Notes under the pieces: generated by a model
Told to the model about the DNA's origin: nothing
The model's database searches: none
Seen by the model: only the letters and a program-made list of their open reading frames with translations
Shown: positions 1 through 5,840 of the stretch, in pieces
How positions within the stretch are numbered: position 1 is the first letter of the stretch
Layout: each line of letters begins with the position of its first letter
Made by a program: the position numbers and the translations under genes
Source: a bacterium
GTDB taxonomy: Bacteria > UBA8248
DNA: 7,491 nucleotides
Reading direction: 5' to 3'
NCBI GenBank assembly: GCA_027622355.1
Contig: JAQBZT010000149.1
Location: 1 to 7,491, forward strand

Positions 1-496
1 CATCACCCGGCGGCGCGAGACCCGGAAGGGATTCCGCCGTGAGGGACTTCTCTGCCTCGCGGCCCGCCGGCGTGAGGCGGTAGCGCACCGCGCTCTTTTT
101 CTCCGGGACGCCGGGCAGCGCCGTGCGGATGGCCTCTCCCCAGCCACAGTCGTAGTAGTCCGCCACCCAGCCGGTCAGGCCGAGGAGTTCTTCGGTGAGG
201 AGCACTTCTTCATCGAGCCGCTCGATGATCTCCTTGATCGCGAACCCTTCGGTGCCGGGAGGCGGCTCGCTCCAGGGGCGCGAGACGACGTAGCCGGTCA
301 CCCGGCGCTTTCCGAGGGGAACGAAAACGCGCACCCCCGGCGCGATTCCTTCGGCCATTTCGGCAGGGACCTTGTAGGTGAGCGGCGGAAGGCGGGGGAC
401 GTTGAGGGCCACCTGGACGTAGCGCTCCCCCGGGGGCGCCTTGGGGGGCGCACCGTTCTTCTCGCTCGACCAGGGGACAGCAGCTTCCGGCGTCAT
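1..496 (-). CDS. priA: Primosomal protein N' (PriA helicase), N-terminal fragment
   Basis: PriA is the DEAH-type 3'-5' helicase that restarts stalled replication forks and reloads the replisome. Only the first 165 codons are present; the frame stays open to the left edge, so the helicase and zinc-binding parts lie outside the window. What is visible is the N-terminal 3'-end-binding domain: a strand reading VQVALNVPRLPPLTYKVP (about residues 28-45), the loop GVRVFVPLGKRRVTGYVV, and GWVADYYDCGWGEAIRTALP (about 112-131), a pattern typical of the PriA N-terminal domain followed by the start of a winged-helix-like segment. The ATG at 494-496 is the only in-frame start after an upstream TAA (527-529). 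It gives about 25 residues before the conserved strand, a little more than usual, and no strong Shine-Dalgarno precedes it. Identification is from remembered family motifs. Confidence 0.85.
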   Translation of the reverse strand, partial: MTPEAAVPWSSEKNGAPPKAPPGERYVQVALNVPRLPPLTYKVPAEMAEGIAPGVRVFVPLGKRRVTGYVVSRPWSEPPPGTEGFAIKEIIERLDEEVLLTEELLGLTGWVADYYDCGWGEAIRTALPGVPEKKSAVRYRLTPAGREAEKSLTAESLPGLAPPGD

Positions 497-535
497 GGCA
501 TCAACTGGGCAGTGAAGGATTTGGGGTTAAATCCC

Positions 536-544
536 TTTATAGCA
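536..544 (-). promoter_or_regulatory. Extended -10 promoter element for priA
   Basis: Read on the minus strand this is TGCTATAAA, a TGn extended -10 with a 5-of-6 match to TATAAT. No convincing -35 is seen 16-18 nt upstream, which an extended -10 can tolerate. Transcription would begin near 529 and leave a leader of roughly 33 nt before the priA ATG. Its position just upstream of priA supports it; there is no direct proof. Confidence 0.4.
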
Positions 545-566
545 GAGTTCCACGCATCGCGGCCGT

Positions 567-595
567 TTGACCCTGCCCAGCCGCACCCCTAGAAT
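567..595 (+). promoter_or_regulatory. Sigma70-type promoter for the charged helical protein gene
   Basis: TTGACC at 567-572 (5 of 6 to TTGACA) and TAGAAT at 590-595 (5 of 6 to TATAAT) are separated by exactly 17 nt. The start point would fall near 602, giving a leader of about 43 nt before the ATG at 645. This is the best promoter in the window. It also shows that an in-frame TTG at 567 is part of the -35 box rather than a start codon. Confidence 0.6.
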
Positions 596-630
596 CAATC
601 CACTGGTTTTTGAAGGGTTTATGTCTCTGC

Positions 631-636
631 GGGAGG
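631..636 (+). promoter_or_regulatory. Ribosome binding site that fixes the start at 645
   Basis: GGGAGG lies 8 nt before the ATG at 645-647. The earlier in-frame ATG at 621 has no comparable Shine-Dalgarno at a proper distance, so this site decides the start. Confidence 0.6.
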
Positions 637-644
637 ATAACACC

Positions 645-977
645 ATGAAAAGTGCTCTCGAAATCGCCATGGAAAGAACGAAGGCGATCGGCGATCAGGC
701 GCGCGAGGAGCTGGCCAAGCTCTCTCCCGCGGCCCGAAAGAAGATCGCGGAGGTCAAGAAGGTCTACGAGGGCAAGATTGCCGAGCGCGAGGTGCTTTTT
801 CAGCAGGAGATGATGAAGCTGACCGGCGGCGCTCCCGTCGAGGCCATTCAGGCCCAGCTTCCTGATGAGGCCAGGGAAGCCCTCGGCCAGATGCGCCAGA
901 AGCACAAAAGCGTGATCGACACCCTCGAAACCGAGCGTGAGGGGAAGATCCAAGCGATCAAGAAGGAAGCGGTCTAG
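645..977 (+). CDS. Small charged helical (coiled-coil-like) protein of unknown function
   Basis: A 110-residue protein with no signal peptide or membrane segment. It begins MKSALEIAMERTKAIGDQAR and is very rich in Glu, Lys, Arg and Ala. One long helical stretch covers about residues 1-60 and a second about 75-108, joined by a GG-P-containing link (LTGGAPVEA, 59-67), which suggests a helical hairpin or dimeric coiled coil. It contains no Cys or Trp. I recall similar small proteins starting KSALE(I/L)A.E(R/K)TK in deltaproteobacterial genomes, where they are uncharacterised; that is memory, not a search. The start is supported by GGGAGG 8 nt upstream and by the promoter at 567-595. It is transcribed alone, away from priA, and meets the SDR gene tail to tail: stop TAG 975-977 shares bases with the opposite stop. 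Function not assigned. Confidence 0.75.
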   Translation: MKSALEIAMERTKAIGDQAREELAKLSPAARKKIAEVKKVYEGKIAEREVLFQQEMMKLTGGAPVEAIQAQLPDEAREALGQMRQKHKSVIDTLETEREGKIQAIKKEAV

Positions 978-1744
978 ATATTCGAGCGGCCCTGCGAGCC
1001 GTCCACTGCGTAGCATGCCCCGTGCACCAGGCTCGCCCGCGGGCTCAGCATGAACACCGCCACTGATGAGATTTCCTCGGGCCTTCCGAACCGGCCCAGC
1101 GGCATTCCCTTGAGCATCCCTTCGAGATTATCGGGCGCTGCGGCCATCCGGCGCTCCCACACCCCGCCCGGGAAGAACACGCTTCCCGGCGCCAGCGTGT
1201 TCACGCGGATGCCGTCCTTCGCGACCTGCTGGGAAAGCGCCTTTGAAAAACTGATGAGGGCGGCCTTCGAGGCGTTGTAGGTCATCGCCGAGCCCGATTC
1301 GCGGCCCGCGAGCGAGGCAATGTTCAGAATGGAACCGCCGCCGCGCTTTTTCATCTCCGAGATGGCCAGCCGCGAAAGCCGGACGGCGTGAAAGAGGTTG
1401 AAGTCGAAGGCTATCTGCCAGTCGTCATCGTCGGTATCGAGGAGGTGCTTCGGGTCGCTGCCGCCGACGTTGTTCACGAGAAGGTCAACACCGCCGAAGG
1501 CATCGAGCCCGGCCTTGAGGAACGCCGCCGGGGCCTCCGGCTTCGTCATGTCGCCGCAAAAGGAAGCCGCCTTTCCCTTGCCCTGGGCGTTGATCTCGGC
1601 CTCTGCTTTCCGGAGGTCGGCTTCCGTCCTTCCGCTGATGATGACGTGGCAGCCCTCATCGGCGAGGTCTTTCGCGATGTAAAACCCGATCCCCTTGCTG
1701 CCGCCCGAGATAAGCGCCACCTTGTCCTGAAGCATCAAGTCCAT
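974..1744 (-). CDS. Short-chain dehydrogenase/reductase (SDR), downstream copy of a tandem pair
   Basis: A 256-residue classical SDR, the usual length, expected to be a cytosolic NAD(P)-dependent oxidoreductase acting on a hydroxyl/carbonyl group. Visible motifs: cofactor-binding GGSKGIG (14-20), NNVG (91-94, for the usual NNAG), Asn116, Ser144 in NIAS, and Tyr156/Lys160 in YNASK. A C-terminal block SPRASLVHG followed by VDGS (247-250) closes the fold. Arg39 in the segment after beta2 (ISGRT) hints at NADP(H), but this is weak. The ATG at 1742-1744 has GGAGGA (1750-1755) 5 nt upstream; an ATG at 1735 is a less favoured alternative. It is the last gene of an operon with the SDR at 1762-2535 (17 nt gap) and an acyl-CoA dehydrogenase, so a role on acyl-CoA-derived hydroxy/oxo intermediates is plausible. 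Substrate unknown; annotation as FabG would be over-precise. Confidence 0.9.
   Translation of the reverse strand: MDLMLQDKVALISGGSKGIGFYIAKDLADEGCHVIISGRTEADLRKAEAEINAQGKGKAASFCGDMTKPEAPAAFLKAGLDAFGGVDLLVNNVGGSDPKHLLDTDDDDWQIAFDFNLFHAVRLSRLAISEMKKRGGGSILNIASLAGRESGSAMTYNASKAALISFSKALSQQVAKDGIRVNTLAPGSVFFPGGVWERRMAAAPDNLEGMLKGMPLGRFGRPEEISSVAVFMLSPRASLVHGACYAVDGSQGRSNI
1021..1063. repeat. Copy A of a 43-bp near-identical block in the tandem SDR genes
   Basis: This block matches 1809-1851 at 42 of 43 positions (C versus G at the 26th base). It encodes the conserved C-terminal segment around VFMLSPRASLVHG of the SDR. It is a coding remnant of gene duplication or later gene conversion, not a mobile element. 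Confidence 0.8.
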
Positions 1745-1761
1745 GAGCGTCCTCCGGTCCC

Positions 1762-2535
1762 TTAAATGTTCGAGCGGCTCTGTGCGCCGTCCACGTTCCA
1801 GCAAGCGCCGTGCACCAGGCTCGCCCGCGGGCTGAGCATGAACACCGCCACGGCGGAGACCTCCGCCGCCGTCCCGAAGCGCCCGAAGGGCATCTCGGCG
1901 TCGATGAAGCCTTGCAGGCCGTCCGGGGCCTCGGCGATGCGCCGCTCCCACACCCCGCCGGGAAAAAGAATGCCGCCCGGGGCGATCGAGTTAACGCGGA
2001 TGCCGTCCTTCGCCACCTGCTGGGAGAGCGCCTTGGTGAAACTGATGAGGGCCGCCTTCGAGGCGTTGTATATCATCGCCCCCCTCGACTCGCGCCCGTA
2101 GATCGACGATACGTTGAGGATGGCACCGCCGCCCCGCTTCTTCATCTCGGGAATCACGAGGCGCGAGAGCCGCACGGCGTGGAAGAAGTTGAAGGCGAAG
2201 CCCCCCTGCCAGTCCGCATCGCCCGATTCGAGCAGGGTCTTGGGGTTGCTCCCGCCCACGTTGTTGACGAGAAGGTCCACCCCGCCGAAGGCATCGAGCG
2301 CCGTCTTCAGGAAAGCCTCGGGGGCGCCTTTCTCGGTGATGTCCCCCGCGAAGCCCGCCGCGCGGCCAGAGCCCCCCGCGGTCAACTCCCCGACCGCGCG
2401 GCCCAACTGCTCCTCCCCCCGCGCGGAGATGACGACGCGGCAGCCTTCCGCCGCAAGGTCTCTGGCGATGTGGAAACCGATCCCCCGGCTTCCGCCCGAG
2501 ATCATGGCCACCTTGTCCTGGAGCATCAGGTCCAT
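1762..2535 (-). CDS. Short-chain dehydrogenase/reductase (SDR), upstream copy of a tandem pair
   Basis: A 257-residue classical SDR and paralogue of the next gene downstream; by hand alignment about 183 of 257 positions are identical (roughly 70%). Motifs: GGSRGIG (14-20), NNVG (91-94), Asn116, Ser143/Ser144 in NVSS, Tyr156/Lys160 in YNASK, and FPGGVWERR (191-199) in the mobile substrate-loop region, shared by both copies. The copies differ most at about residues 40-70 and around 145-155, next to the active site, so the substrates may differ. The ATG at 2533-2535 follows a purine-rich GGGGAAGG about 7 nt upstream. The open frame continues well upstream but there overlaps the acyl-CoA dehydrogenase, so the longer start is rejected. 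It lies 20 nt after the dehydrogenase stop and 17 nt before the second SDR: one operon. Substrate unknown. Confidence 0.9.
   Translation of the reverse strand: MDLMLQDKVAMISGGSRGIGFHIARDLAAEGCRVVISARGEEQLGRAVGELTAGGSGRAAGFAGDITEKGAPEAFLKTALDAFGGVDLLVNNVGGSNPKTLLESGDADWQGGFAFNFFHAVRLSRLVIPEMKKRGGGAILNVSSIYGRESRGAMIYNASKAALISFTKALSQQVAKDGIRVNSIAPGGILFPGGVWERRIAEAPDGLQGFIDAEMPFGRFGTAAEVSAVAVFMLSPRASLVHGACWNVDGAQSRSNI
1809..1851. repeat. Copy B of a 43-bp near-identical block in the tandem SDR genes
   Basis: Partner of the block at 1021-1063, with one mismatch in 43. The level of match is higher here than over the paralogues as a whole. Confidence 0.8.
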
Positions 2536-2555
2536 CCGGAAGCCTTCCCCGCCGT

Positions 2556-3740
2556 CTAGGCGGGATTGTCGAGGGTCTGCGCGGCGCGCAGGAGCGTCAT
2601 CGAGTCCGTCCCGTCCCCGTGGAGAAAGGTCAGGAGATCGCGAATGCGCTTTTCGACGGGCGTTTCGCGCATGATGCCGATGCCGCCGAGGATGTCGGTC
2701 GCGAAGCCGATGGTCTTGAGGGCCACCTGATCGGTGAACACCTTGCCGTAGCGCGTGAAGCGGGGGTTGAAGGTGGGGTCGTTCTGGACCCCCCAGCAGA
2801 CGCGCCACATGAACTGCTCGGCCACCTCGATGTTCATGAGCATCTCGGCGAGCATGTGCCGCACGGTGGGGTGCTCGACGATGGGCACCCCGCCCTGGAC
2901 GCGCTCCTTGGCGTACTCGTAACAAAACTCATAGATGCCCCGCGCGATGCCCGTGTTGCAGGCGGCGAGCTCGGCGCTGCCGCGGAAGGCGACAGCCTGC
3001 GCATCGTAGCCGCCGTTCACCTCGCCGAGAACGTCGTCCTTGTGGACGCGGACGTTGTCGTAAAAGCTCTCTGCGTTCGGATAGAGGCGGTAGCCCATCT
3101 TGTCATGCACCTGACCATAGGAGACGCCCTCCTGATCCTTCCCGACGAGGAAGCAGGTCGTTCCCTGGTGGACCGGCGCCTTCGGATCGGTGCGCGCGAA
3201 GACGAGCAAAATCTTCGCCCAGCCCGTCAGCGAGGTGAAGCGCTTCGCGCCGTTGATGACCCAGTAGTCGCCGTCCCGCACGGCGCTGGTCTTGAGGCCG
3301 AGCTTGGGATCGGGCTGGCGATACAGGTTGTCGGTGCCGTAGTCGGGCTCGGTCATGCAGAAGGAGCCGACGCAGTCGTCATCCTCGACGAACATCTTGA
3401 GCCAGCGGCTTTTCTGATCCTCCGTCCCGCTCGCCGCGATGACTGAGGATATCTTCCAGCATTGGCTGATGCACTTGATGAAACCGATCTCGTACTGGGC
3501 GCCGGTCCAGAGGCAAAGGGTGCGGGTGAGCATATCCATGCCGCCGCCGCCGTATTCCTCGGGCACAGCCAGGGTGCGCAGGCCCACCTTCGAGGCCTTG
3601 TGGATGAGCTCGGCGGGGTAGCAGTCCTTCGGGTTGGGCCTCCGGTCCATCTCGGCCGCGACGGGCATCACCTCGCGCTCCATGAAATCGCGCGTCAGAT
3701 CGGCCAGGGCCAGCTGTTCGTCCGTAAACGGATATTGCAT
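2556..3740 (-). CDS. Acyl-CoA dehydrogenase, FAD-dependent
   Basis: A 394-residue, full-length member of the acyl-CoA dehydrogenase family, which introduces an alpha,beta double bond into an acyl-CoA and passes electrons to ETF. The three family domains are visible: an N-terminal helical domain (about 1-125, beginning FTDEQLALADLTRDFMEREV), a beta domain with the FAD-contacting MTEPDYGTD (129-137) and WVINGAKRFTS (160-170), and a C-terminal helical domain with YAKER (276-280), GGIGIM (352-357) and VEKRIRDLL (362-370). Where medium-chain enzymes have the catalytic Glu in a YEGT motif, this protein has HGDGT, with Asp376; no Glu is obvious at the alternative position used by isovaleryl- and long-chain types. 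The ATG at 3738-3740 follows GGAGGAAAGGA (3748-3758). It is the first gene of an operon with two SDRs, which suggests degradation of a branched, cyclic or otherwise unusual acyl-CoA. Substrate not determinable here. Confidence 0.92.
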   Translation of the reverse strand: MQYPFTDEQLALADLTRDFMEREVMPVAAEMDRRPNPKDCYPAELIHKASKVGLRTLAVPEEYGGGGMDMLTRTLCLWTGAQYEIGFIKCISQCWKISSVIAASGTEDQKSRWLKMFVEDDDCVGSFCMTEPDYGTDNLYRQPDPKLGLKTSAVRDGDYWVINGAKRFTSLTGWAKILLVFARTDPKAPVHQGTTCFLVGKDQEGVSYGQVHDKMGYRLYPNAESFYDNVRVHKDDVLGEVNGGYDAQAVAFRGSAELAACNTGIARGIYEFCYEYAKERVQGGVPIVEHPTVRHMLAEMLMNIEVAEQFMWRVCWGVQNDPTFNPRFTRYGKVFTDQVALKTIGFATDILGGIGIMRETPVEKRIRDLLTFLHGDGTDSMTLLRAAQTLDNPA

Positions 3741-3762
3741 GAGAGCGTCCTTTCCTCCGCGA

Positions 3763-3776
3763 GCCGGAAGACCGGC
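3763..3776 (-). promoter_or_regulatory. Small hairpin in the acyl-CoA dehydrogenase leader
   Basis: GCCGG and CCGGC form a perfect 5-bp stem with a four-base loop, 22 nt before the start codon. No U-run follows, so it is not a normal terminator. It could stabilise or shape the leader, or be chance in GC-rich DNA. Confidence 0.25.
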
Positions 3777-3778
3777 AA

Positions 3779-3820
3779 TCCTTTAAGAAATATGTAATGA
3801 CGTAATTGTGAGGTATCGCG
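3779..3820 (-). promoter_or_regulatory. AT-rich probable promoter/operator region of the acyl-CoA dehydrogenase operon
   Basis: This is an unusually AT-rich stretch in an otherwise GC-rich window, between queC and the operon. It contains ATGACGTAAT (3797-3806), a 10-bp imperfect palindrome (8 of 10 symmetric) centred on ACGT, and a repeated GTAAT. No good -35/-10 pair stands out. The location and base composition suggest a promoter with a regulator site; the exact elements are uncertain. Confidence 0.35.
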
Positions 3821-3835
3821 GCTGGGGGGGATGTG

Positions 3836-4555
3836 TCAATCGGGACAGGGGATCGGCCTCACGCCCCCTTCGGGATAGGTCAGCGGGTCCCGCATTCCGG
3901 CCTCTTCAAAGCCCTTGCGGCGCAGGATGCAGGCGTCGCAGCGCCCGCAGGGCCGGTCCGCCCCGAGAGGATCGTAGCAAGAGTGCGTGAGGGCGAAATC
4001 CACGCCGAGCGCGGCGCCTTTTTTCACGATGTCGGCCTTGCGCATTTCCTTGAGGGGGGTGTGGATGGTGAGCTGCTCTCCGCTCTCGACGCCCGCCTTG
4101 GTGGCGATACGGGCCATCTGCTCGTAGGCCGCGATGTACTCGGGGCGGCAGTCGGGGTAGCCCGAGTAATCGAGCGCGTTGACCCCGATAAAGATGTCGA
4201 AGGCGCCCTTCACCTCGGCCAAGGCGAGGGCGTAGCTGAGAAAGATGGTGTTCCGGGCGGGGACGTAGGTGACGGGGATGCCCTCGCCAATATCGCCGCG
4301 ATCCTTGGGGACTTCGATCTCGCCGGTGAGGGCGCTTCCACCGATGGCGCGCAGGTCGATCTTGACGACGGTGGGGCCCTCCGCCCCGAGGGTCTCCGCC
4401 ACCCGGCGGGCGGCATCGAGCTCGTGGGCGTGGCGCTGGCCGTAGTCGAAGCTCAGCGCCGCGCAACGGAAGCCCGCCGCGCGCGCCATGGCGAGCGAGA
4501 CCGCCGAATCCATCCCGCCGCTCAGGAGGACGACGGCAACTCTTTGCGATTCCAA
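3836..4555 (-). CDS. queC: 7-cyano-7-deazaguanine synthase
   Basis: QueC converts 7-carboxy-7-deazaguanine, ATP and ammonia to preQ0, the precursor of queuosine in tRNA (and of other 7-deazaguanines). The 239-residue product has the PP-loop ATP-binding motif SGGMDS (12-17), FDYGQRHAHEL (36-46), the conserved YVPARNTIFLSYALALAE (97-114), DYSGYPDCRPEY (129-140), HTPL (165-168), and the C-terminal zinc site of Cys193, Cys203, Cys206 and Cys209 (CYDP...CGRCDAC). I choose the TTG at 4553-4555 because it places five residues before the first strand, as is usual for QueC, and has GGAG (4564-4567) 8 nt upstream. The ATG at 4738 would add an unrelated 61-residue tail. The start lies 34 nt inside the preceding gene, so translation may be coupled. 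No queD, queE or queF is in the window. Confidence 0.93.
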   Translation of the reverse strand: MESQRVAVVLLSGGMDSAVSLAMARAAGFRCAALSFDYGQRHAHELDAARRVAETLGAEGPTVVKIDLRAIGGSALTGEIEVPKDRGDIGEGIPVTYVPARNTIFLSYALALAEVKGAFDIFIGVNALDYSGYPDCRPEYIAAYEQMARIATKAGVESGEQLTIHTPLKEMRKADIVKKGAALGVDFALTHSCYDPLGADRPCGRCDACILRRKGFEEAGMRDPLTYPEGGVRPIPCPD

Positions 4556-4905
4556 GGCCTGATCTCCGGCGTCCGCTGGAGCGACTGGCTCGCCAGGGCG
4601 CCATTTCCCATGAAAAGAACCCGAAGCCGATAGGGCGGCCCTACCTCGGTCGTCACGCCGCCGCAAAAAGAGGAGGCTGCCCAATCGTTGAAAATCTTCG
4701 TCTGAAGCCGGGAGACGGCTGCGCCGACCGGATTCCACTCCTCATCGGCCAGCTCCACCCGCATCCACAGATCCTCCACCGGGGGTGTGGAGACGAAGAG
4801 AATCATCCCCGCCAGCTCGATCGTTTCACCCGTCCTGCGCCATCCCCACCGCTGGATGGTGCGCGGGTCTTTCTGAATCACCTGAAGTTCCGAGATCGGG
4901 AGCAT
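4522..4905 (-). CDS. Hypothetical protein of 127 residues, upstream of and overlapping queC
   Basis: I do not recognise this family. The protein starts MLPISELQVIQKDPRTIQRW and has alternating hydrophobic and polar segments (IELAGMILFVSTPP, LWMRVELADEEWNPVGAAV, YRLRVLFMGNGALA) that look like a small beta-rich domain. There is no signal peptide or membrane helix; Trp is frequent (6) and there is one Cys (in SSFCGG). The ATG at 4903-4905 is preceded by GGAGG (4911-4915) with a 5-nt spacer, a good site; a GTG at 4917 is in frame but would put that site inside the gene. Its last 34 nt overlap the start of queC in another frame. Codon use looks natural and the frame is clear of stops, which supports a real gene. 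Co-transcription with queC need not mean a role in deazaguanine synthesis. Confidence 0.65.
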   Translation of the reverse strand: MLPISELQVIQKDPRTIQRWGWRRTGETIELAGMILFVSTPPVEDLWMRVELADEEWNPVGAAVSRLQTKIFNDWAASSFCGGVTTEVGPPYRLRVLFMGNGALASQSLQRTPEIRPWNRKELPSSS

Positions 4906-4967
4906 CCCCGCCTCCACCGGCTGCCGGAAAAAGCCCGCCCCCCTCGCGGGAGCGGACCGCCTATATT

Positions 4968-4996
4968 AGGATACCGCTTTCCGGAGAGGTTCCCAA
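4968..4996 (-). promoter_or_regulatory. Candidate promoter for the hypothetical gene-queC pair
   Basis: On the minus strand TTGGGA (4991-4996) and TATCCT (4968-4973) are spaced by 17 nt, each a 4-of-6 match to consensus. They lie in the 122-nt region between the divergent genes. An overlapping TATATT (4962-4967) could serve as a -10 for the plus-strand hydrolase, but no -35 is seen for it. Confidence 0.3.
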
Positions 4997-5027
4997 CATC
5001 CTGGCTCACATTTACGGGAGATCGGCC

Positions 5028-5825
5028 ATGCCCACCGCGACCGTCAACGGCGCCAACCTGAATTACAGCGTTCGGGGCGCCGGATCGCCTGCCCTTCTGA
5101 TTCACGGATTCCAGAGCTCGCTGTTCACTTGGAAGCCGGTGGTGGATTTCTTCGCCGGGCACTTCCAGACCTTCACCATCGACCTGCGCGGCCACGGCGA
5201 TTCGGACCGCCCGCCGGGTCCCTATTCCATCCAGCAGTTCTCCGACGATGTGGCAGCGTTCCTCAACTTCCTCGGCCTGGAGAAAATTACCCTGGCCGGG
5301 CACAGCATGGGCGGAAGAACCGCGCTCATGTTCACTCTCCAGCACCCTGAGCGGGTCCGCCAGCTGATACTGATCGGCGCCTCGGGGGCCGCTCCCAAGG
5401 GAGAGTATGAAACGCGCTTCCGCACCCTGCAGAAAGTGGCCGAGGAGGAAGGCATCGAGGCCGTCATGGCCCACCCGCTGGTCACATCGCACATCCCGAA
5501 GAGCTATCTCGAGGGCCCCGGGGGGGAGGAGTATCGCCGCCACTACCTCAAGAACACCCCGCAGAGCTACCGCGACGCGGGCGCGGCGCTCTTCACCATG
5601 CCCGATCTGACCGGAAGGCTCGGCGAGATTGGTGTCCCGGCCTGGTTCTGCGTCGGCGAAAACGAAGCCCCCGGCATCGTCGCCTTCTCGGAGCAATGCG
5701 AGCGGGACATCCCGAACTGCACTCGCTCGGTGATCCCCGGCTGCGGGCACTTCCCGATGCAGGACAACACGAGCGGCTTTCTCTCCGAACTGGAAAATTT
5801 TCTCGCAAAAACACCTGTCGCGTAA
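5028..5825 (+). CDS. Alpha/beta hydrolase
   Basis: A 265-residue alpha/beta-hydrolase-fold protein, normal length, with no signal peptide. Visible features: the oxyanion-hole HGF (26-28) after LLIHG, DLRGHGDSDRP (52-62), the nucleophile elbow GHSMGG with Ser93, and the catalytic His241 in GCGHFP. The acid position after strand beta6 reads VGENEAP, so Glu213 stands where most members have Asp. The family includes esterases, C-C bond hydrolases, epoxide hydrolases and haloperoxidase-like enzymes; Ser as nucleophile argues against epoxide hydrolase and haloalkane dehalogenase. The ATG at 5028-5030 has GGGAG (5016-5020) 7 nt upstream; the frame is open further upstream but that part overlaps the divergent gene and has no hydrolase features. 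A PPOX-fold gene follows after 15 nt, so the two are probably co-transcribed. Substrate unknown. Confidence 0.9.
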   Translation: MPTATVNGANLNYSVRGAGSPALLIHGFQSSLFTWKPVVDFFAGHFQTFTIDLRGHGDSDRPPGPYSIQQFSDDVAAFLNFLGLEKITLAGHSMGGRTALMFTLQHPERVRQLILIGASGAAPKGEYETRFRTLQKVAEEEGIEAVMAHPLVTSHIPKSYLEGPGGEEYRRHYLKNTPQSYRDAGAALFTMPDLTGRLGEIGVPAWFCVGENEAPGIVAFSEQCERDIPNCTRSVIPGCGHFPMQDNTSGFLSELENFLAKTPVA

Positions 5826-5840
5826 CCAAAGGAGCGCCAC

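Noticed and set aside
567..644. Upstream extension of the helical protein gene to a TTG at 567 or an ATG at 621.
   Set aside because: 567 is the first base of a good -35 box, and the ATG at 645 has the proper ribosome binding site.
1745..1951. Upstream extension of the first SDR to 1951.
   Set aside because: It is an out-of-frame reading of the second SDR's C-terminal end; the ATG at 1744 has GGAGGA just upstream.
1810..2559. Plus-strand open frame (249 codons) opposite the second SDR.
   Set aside because: It is antisense to a clear SDR, with low-complexity Arg/Ala/Pro/His composition.
2536..2925. Upstream extension of the second SDR over the end of the acyl-CoA dehydrogenase.
   Set aside because: The extension is Arg/His-rich out-of-frame translation of the dehydrogenase; the SDR fold begins at MDLMLQDK.
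2619..3446. Plus-strand open frame (275 codons) opposite the acyl-CoA dehydrogenase.
   Set aside because: Its His/Ala/Gly/Val/Asp/Glu-biased composition is that of a GC-rich antisense shadow, and the minus-strand gene has full family motifs.
3763..3776. Rho-independent terminator of queC.
   Set aside because: The stem is only 5 bp and no T-run follows on the minus strand.
3833..4633. Plus-strand open frame (266 codons) opposite queC.
   Set aside because: It is antisense to queC, whose catalytic and zinc-binding motifs are intact.
4556..4738. N-terminal extension of QueC to the ATG at 4738.
   Set aside because: The added 61 residues are Arg-rich and unlike QueC, and they overlap a better candidate gene in another frame.
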